Shown here: piece after piece, positions 60,531-64,000 of the stretch
Numbering within the stretch: position 1 is the first letter of the stretch
How the letters are laid out: each line of letters begins with the position of its first letter
Origin: Anaerolineaceae bacterium
Lineage (GTDB): Bacteria; Chloroflexota; Anaerolineae; Aggregatilineales; Phototrophicaceae
Assembly (NCBI GenBank): GCA_028818375.1
Contig: JAPPOB010000010.1
Span: 1,178,001-1,242,000, forward strand
Direction of reading: 5' to 3'
DNA: 64,000 nt
Made by a program: the position numbers and the translations under genes
The notes under the pieces: model-generated
Told to the model about the DNA's origin: nothing
What the model saw: only the letters and a program-made list of their open reading frames with translations
Databases searched by the model: none

Positions 60531-61301
60531 ATGCCCCTGCCCGAACTCTTTCGCCTGGATGGCAAGACCGCCCTCGTCACCGGCTGCCGCCGTGGCATCG
60601 GCCGGGCCATCGCCCTGACCCTGGCTGAAGCCGGCGCGGACCTCATCGGCGTCAGCCAGAACATGGAAAGCGACGGCGGCGCGATCGGCGCCGAAACGCG
60701 GGCACTGGGTCGCAACTTCCACGCCTTTCGCGGCGATTTGGGCGAGCGCGACGCGCTCTATGCCTTCATCCGTGACGCGCAGGCGACGGCGCCGCAGGTC
60801 GACATCCTCGTCAACAACGCCGGCATCGTGCCCCGCGCCGACGCCGTCGACTTCCCGGACGAGCAATGGGACCGTGTCCTGGAGACCAACCTCAGCGCCT
60901 GGTTCATCCTCGCGCGCGAGTTCGGCCGCGGCATGCTGGCGCGGCGTGGCGGCAAGATCATCTTCATCGCCTCGCTGATGAGCTTTCAGGGCGGCATCCG
61001 CGTCCCGGCCTACGCCGCCAGCAAGGGCGCCATCGCCCGCCTGACCCAGGCGCTCAGCAACGAGTGGGCCGGCCAGGGCGTGCAGGTCAACGCCATCGCG
61101 CCCGGCTACGTCGCCACCGAACTGACCGTCGACCTGCAGAATGACGCGGCCCGCTACCAGGCCATCCTTGACCGCATCCCCGCCGGCCGCTGGGCCGAGC
61201 CCGACGACTTCCGCGGGGCCGCGCTCTACCTCGCCTCGCCCGCCTCGGACTACGTCACCGGCGGAATCCTCACCGTCGACGGCGGCTGGATGGGCCGCTG
61301 A
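60531..61301 (+). CDS. Short-chain dehydrogenase/reductase (KduD-like)
   Basis: A 256-residue classical SDR: TGCRRGIG (cofactor), NNAG at 95-98, catalytic Ser148, Tyr161 and Lys165 (YAASK), and C-terminal YVTGGILTVDGGWMGR. The opening LFRLDGKTALVTG resembles 2-deoxy-D-gluconate 3-dehydrogenase KduD of uronate catabolism. Exact substrate not provable. Confidence 0.85.
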   Translation: MPLPELFRLDGKTALVTGCRRGIGRAIALTLAEAGADLIGVSQNMESDGGAIGAETRALGRNFHAFRGDLGERDALYAFIRDAQATAPQVDILVNNAGIVPRADAVDFPDEQWDRVLETNLSAWFILAREFGRGMLARRGGKIIFIASLMSFQGGIRVPAYAASKGAIARLTQALSNEWAGQGVQVNAIAPGYVATELTVDLQNDAARYQAILDRIPAGRWAEPDDFRGAALYLASPASDYVTGGILTVDGGWMGR

Positions 61302-61342
61302 ATCGCGTTACACTGTTCCCGGTCCGCACACAGGGAGCGCGC

Positions 61343-62761
61343 ATGAGCCATCCGCCCAATTTCCTCTTCATCATGTCCGACGACCACGCCGCGCATGCCA
61401 TGAGTTGCTACGGCAGCCGCATCAACCGGACGCCCAACCTCGACCGCATCGCCGACGGCGGCATGCGCTTCGACAACTGCTTTTGCACCAACTCAATCTG
61501 CACGCCCAGCCGCGCCGCCATCCTCACCGGCGCCTGGAACCACGTCAACGGCGTCACCACCCTCGCCACCCACATGGACAACCGTTTGCCGACCTTCGTC
61601 AAGACCCTGCAAGCAGCCGGCTGGCAGACCGGCATCTTCGGCAAGTGGCACCTCGGCACGGGACCGGCCCACTGCCCCGACGGCTTCGACGACTGGGCCG
61701 TGTTGCCCGGCCAGGGCATCTACCACAACCCGACCTTCATCTTCAGGGGGCCGGACGGCGGACAGCGCCGGGTCGTCGAGGGCTACACCACCGACATCAT
61801 CACCGACATGTGCCTCGACTGGCTGGGTGGTCTCGACCGCGAACGGCCCTTCATGCTCATGTGCCATCACAAGGCGCCGCACCGCCCCTGGGTCACGGAC
61901 GACGCGCACGCCTCCATGTTCCTTAACGAGGACGTGCTCGAGCCCGACACCCTGCAGGACGACTACAGCGAGCGCGCTGCCGCAGCGGCCGCCGCCCAAA
62001 TGCGCGTCGGCGTGCACATGAACGACACGGATATCAAGGCCGAAATGCCGCGCGACTTGCCCGAGGCCGAACTGCGCAGCTGGGCCTACCAACGCTACAT
62101 CAAGGACTACCTGCGCGTCGTCGCCGGCATCGACGACAACGTCGGTCGCCTGCTGGACTGGCTGGATGAACATGGCCTTGCCGAAGACACCGTCGTCGTC
62201 TACACCTCCGACCAGGGCTTCTTCCTCGGCGACCACGGCTGGTACGACAAGCGCTTCATGTATGAGGAATCGCTGCGCATGCCGCTGGCGATGCGCTACC
62301 CGCGCGGTGTCGAGGCCGGCAGCGTCAGCGCCGACATGGTGCTCAACGTCGACTTCGCGCCCACCTTCCTCGAACTGGCCGGCCTCGAGCCGGATTTCGA
62401 CATGCAGGGCCGCAGTTTCGCGTCCGTCCTGGCGGGCGACACGCCGTCAGACTGGCGCCAGTCCTTCTACTATCGCTACTGGATGCACCGCTCCCACCAC
62501 AACGTCTTCGCCCATTACGGCGTCCGCACACATCGCCACAAGCTGATCTACTATTACGCCGACGGCCTGGGCCATTCCGGCAGCGTCGGCGAGCGCCACG
62601 AACCCGAATGGGAGCTCTTCGACCTGCAGGAAGACCCGGCCGAACTGCGCAACATTGTTGACCGGCCGGACATGGCCGGTACGGTCACCGCGCTGAAGGA
62701 CGAACTCCACCGGCTGCAGGCCGAGGTCGGCGACCAACGCTATCAACTGGACAGGGATTGA
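61343..62761 (+). CDS. Sulfatase (choline-sulfatase/arylsulfatase type)
   Basis: A 472-residue sulfatase: NFLFIMSDDHAAHAM (Asp pair), ICTPSRAAILTG with CxPxR at Cys53, FGKWHLGTG, MCHHKAPHRPW and YTSDQGFFLGDHGWYDKRFMYEESLRMP. The last stretch is typical of heparan/chondroitin-type N- or O-sulfatases. No signal peptide. Two bases after its stop the next sulfatase begins. Confidence 0.92.
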   Translation: MSHPPNFLFIMSDDHAAHAMSCYGSRINRTPNLDRIADGGMRFDNCFCTNSICTPSRAAILTGAWNHVNGVTTLATHMDNRLPTFVKTLQAAGWQTGIFGKWHLGTGPAHCPDGFDDWAVLPGQGIYHNPTFIFRGPDGGQRRVVEGYTTDIITDMCLDWLGGLDRERPFMLMCHHKAPHRPWVTDDAHASMFLNEDVLEPDTLQDDYSERAAAAAAAQMRVGVHMNDTDIKAEMPRDLPEAELRSWAYQRYIKDYLRVVAGIDDNVGRLLDWLDEHGLAEDTVVVYTSDQGFFLGDHGWYDKRFMYEESLRMPLAMRYPRGVEAGSVSADMVLNVDFAPTFLELAGLEPDFDMQGRSFASVLAGDTPSDWRQSFYYRYWMHRSHHNVFAHYGVRTHRHKLIYYYADGLGHSGSVGERHEPEWELFDLQEDPAELRNIVDRPDMAGTVTALKDELHRLQAEVGDQRYQLDRD

Positions 62762-62762
62762 A

Positions 62763-64000
62763 ATGACCCGACCCAATTTCCTGCTGCTCATCGCCGACGA
62801 CCACCGCCATTCGGCCATCGGCGGCCTGGGGCTGGAGCCGGTGGAGACGCCGACCCTGGACCGCCTGATGGCCCAGGGCACGGCCTTCACGCGCGCCGGG
62901 ATCATGGGCGCCACCTCCCACGCGGTCTGCCTGCCCAGCCGCGGCATGCTGCTCAGCGGACGCGGCCTTTTCCGCACGCCCGATCCGCTGCCGCTCGACG
63001 CGCCCCTGCTGCCCGAGCTGCTGTGGCAGGAGGGCTATGAGACCTGCGGCATCGGCAAGTGGCACAACCACAGTGAAAGCTACGCCCGCTGCTTCAGCAC
63101 GGGGGGCAAGGTCTTCCTCGGCGGCATGTCGGACCAGTACGCCGTGCCTGTCTATCCCTGGGCCGCCGTGCGCACCCGGGACGAAAGCCGCCTGGAGGTC
63201 CACGACGCCTTCTCCACCACGCTCTTTGCCGACGAGGCCATCACTTTCCTGCAGTCCCGCAGTCTCGACGACGAGCCCTTTTTCGCCTGGGTCTCCTTCA
63301 CCTCACCGCATGACCCGCGCACGCCGCCCGGCGACTACGCGACCCGCTACCAGGCCGAGGACATCGAACTGCCGGACAACTTCCTGGCGCAACACCCCTT
63401 CGACCTCGGCATCAGCGACATCCGCGACGAAGTGCTGGCCGAACAGCCGCGCGACGAGGCCGAAATCCGCCGGCACATCGCCGACTACTACGGCATGATC
63501 ACGCACATGGACGCCGAAATCGGGCGCATCCTGGAGACCCTGGAGCAGCAGGGCCTGGCCGACAACACCGTGGTCATCTACTGCGCTGATCACGGCCTCG
63601 CGCTCGGGCAGCACGGCCTGATGGGCAAGCAAAACGTCTACGAGCACAGCCTGCGCATCCCGCTCATCCTGCGCGGACCGGGCATCGTCGCCGGTCAGCG
63701 ATCTGACGCGCTCTGCTACCTGCACGATCTCTACCCCACCCTGCTGGAACGCGCCGGCTGCGCCCTGCCGGAAACCAGCGAGGGTTTCAGTCTGAACGCC
63801 CTGCTGGCGGGTCAGGGGACGCGGCATCGGCGCTCGCTCTTCGCCGCCTGGCAGCCCGACCAGGGGCACCCGGGCGCGCAGCCGCACATGCGCAGCCTGC
63901 GCGGCGAACGCTTCAAGTTGATCGAGTCGCGGGTCAGTGGCGCGGCGCGCAGCCAGCTCTTCGACCTGCGGGCCGACCCGCTGGAGATGAACGACCTGTC
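62763..64000 (+). CDS. Sulfatase, C-terminus cut by the window edge
   Basis: The first 412 codons of a sulfatase: NFLLLIADDHRHSAIG, AVCLPSRGMLLSGR with CxPxR at Cys56, GIGKWHNHSE, VSFTSPHDPR and YCADHGLALGQHGLMGKQNVYEHSLRIP. It clearly differs from the previous sulfatase, so the two probably act on different positions of the same glycan. Confidence 0.92.
   Translation, partial: MTRPNFLLLIADDHRHSAIGGLGLEPVETPTLDRLMAQGTAFTRAGIMGATSHAVCLPSRGMLLSGRGLFRTPDPLPLDAPLLPELLWQEGYETCGIGKWHNHSESYARCFSTGGKVFLGGMSDQYAVPVYPWAAVRTRDESRLEVHDAFSTTLFADEAITFLQSRSLDDEPFFAWVSFTSPHDPRTPPGDYATRYQAEDIELPDNFLAQHPFDLGISDIRDEVLAEQPRDEAEIRRHIADYYGMITHMDAEIGRILETLEQQGLADNTVVIYCADHGLALGQHGLMGKQNVYEHSLRIPLILRGPGIVAGQRSDALCYLHDLYPTLLERAGCALPETSEGFSLNALLAGQGTRHRRSLFAAWQPDQGHPGAQPHMRSLRGERFKLIESRVSGAARSQLFDLRADPLEMNDL

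Overview
The window is high-GC bacterial DNA with dense gene packing, many ATGA/TGATG overlaps and frequent GTG/TTG starts. Gene content fits a Chloroflexota member, perhaps Caldilineae/Anaerolineae-like (inference): a Tat-type Rieske protein with a fused cytochrome b, a complete Ccm (system I) set, a T-box upstream of pheS, several sulfatases, and membrane-anchored WNEPN-type glycosidases. No rRNA, CRISPR array, prophage or transposase was found.

Layout. 1-4.2 kb: a truncated UvrD/Rep-type helicase and a PIN-like gene, both visibly AT-rich and each just 3' of a tRNA (Asn-GTT, Ser-CGA), with a GNAT-fold protein and a solute-binding protein between them. 4.2-6.3 kb (minus): rnd, a small acidic protein ending in the sliding-clamp-binding motif QLSLF, and tadA. 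6.4-19.0 kb (plus): a strong sigma70-type promoter starts a respiratory supercluster: qcrA, qcrB and a di-heme cytochrome c, then ccmE-F-H-G(resA)-I-like, a cytochrome c lipoprotein, and ccmA-B-C-D. The CcmE is the Cys type. 19.1-25.1 kb: an M20 peptidase, then a minus operon of an ABC-2 exporter (ATPase and two permeases) ending in a gluzincin-like membrane metalloprotease. 25.2-27.8 kb: two tandem sulfatase genes whose central ~890 bp looks identical. 27.9-30.4 kb: an orphan family-5 solute-binding protein with promoter and terminator, and an HNH endonuclease.

30.5-34.8 kb: promoter, T-box riboswitch with terminator, pheS and pheT. 34.8-38.6 kb: a cystathionine gamma-synthase-type enzyme, an SMP-30 lactonase, three small proteins and a methyltransferase. 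38.7-48.5 kb (plus): three successive membrane-anchored glycosidase-like proteins (one also carrying a GH18/YaaH-like domain without its catalytic Glu), a CopD-like membrane protein, a GT39-like glycosyltransferase, ribonuclease Z and an O-methyltransferase. 53.1 to 48.5 kb (minus): a promoter drives rplI, a RodZ-like protein, a deaminase, rimO and a nitroreductase. 53.3-64 kb: an accessory carbohydrate region with an enolase-superfamily enzyme, a sugar ABC importer, an FAD oxidoreductase that appears to start at ATA, a secreted protein of unknown function, an SDR (KduD-like) and two more sulfatases, the last cut by the window edge.

Together the window couples a cytochrome c respiratory chain and its assembly machinery with housekeeping translation genes and a set of genes for uptake and breakdown of (probably sulfated) carbohydrates. 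All functions are inferred from motifs and remembered families; no database search was possible.
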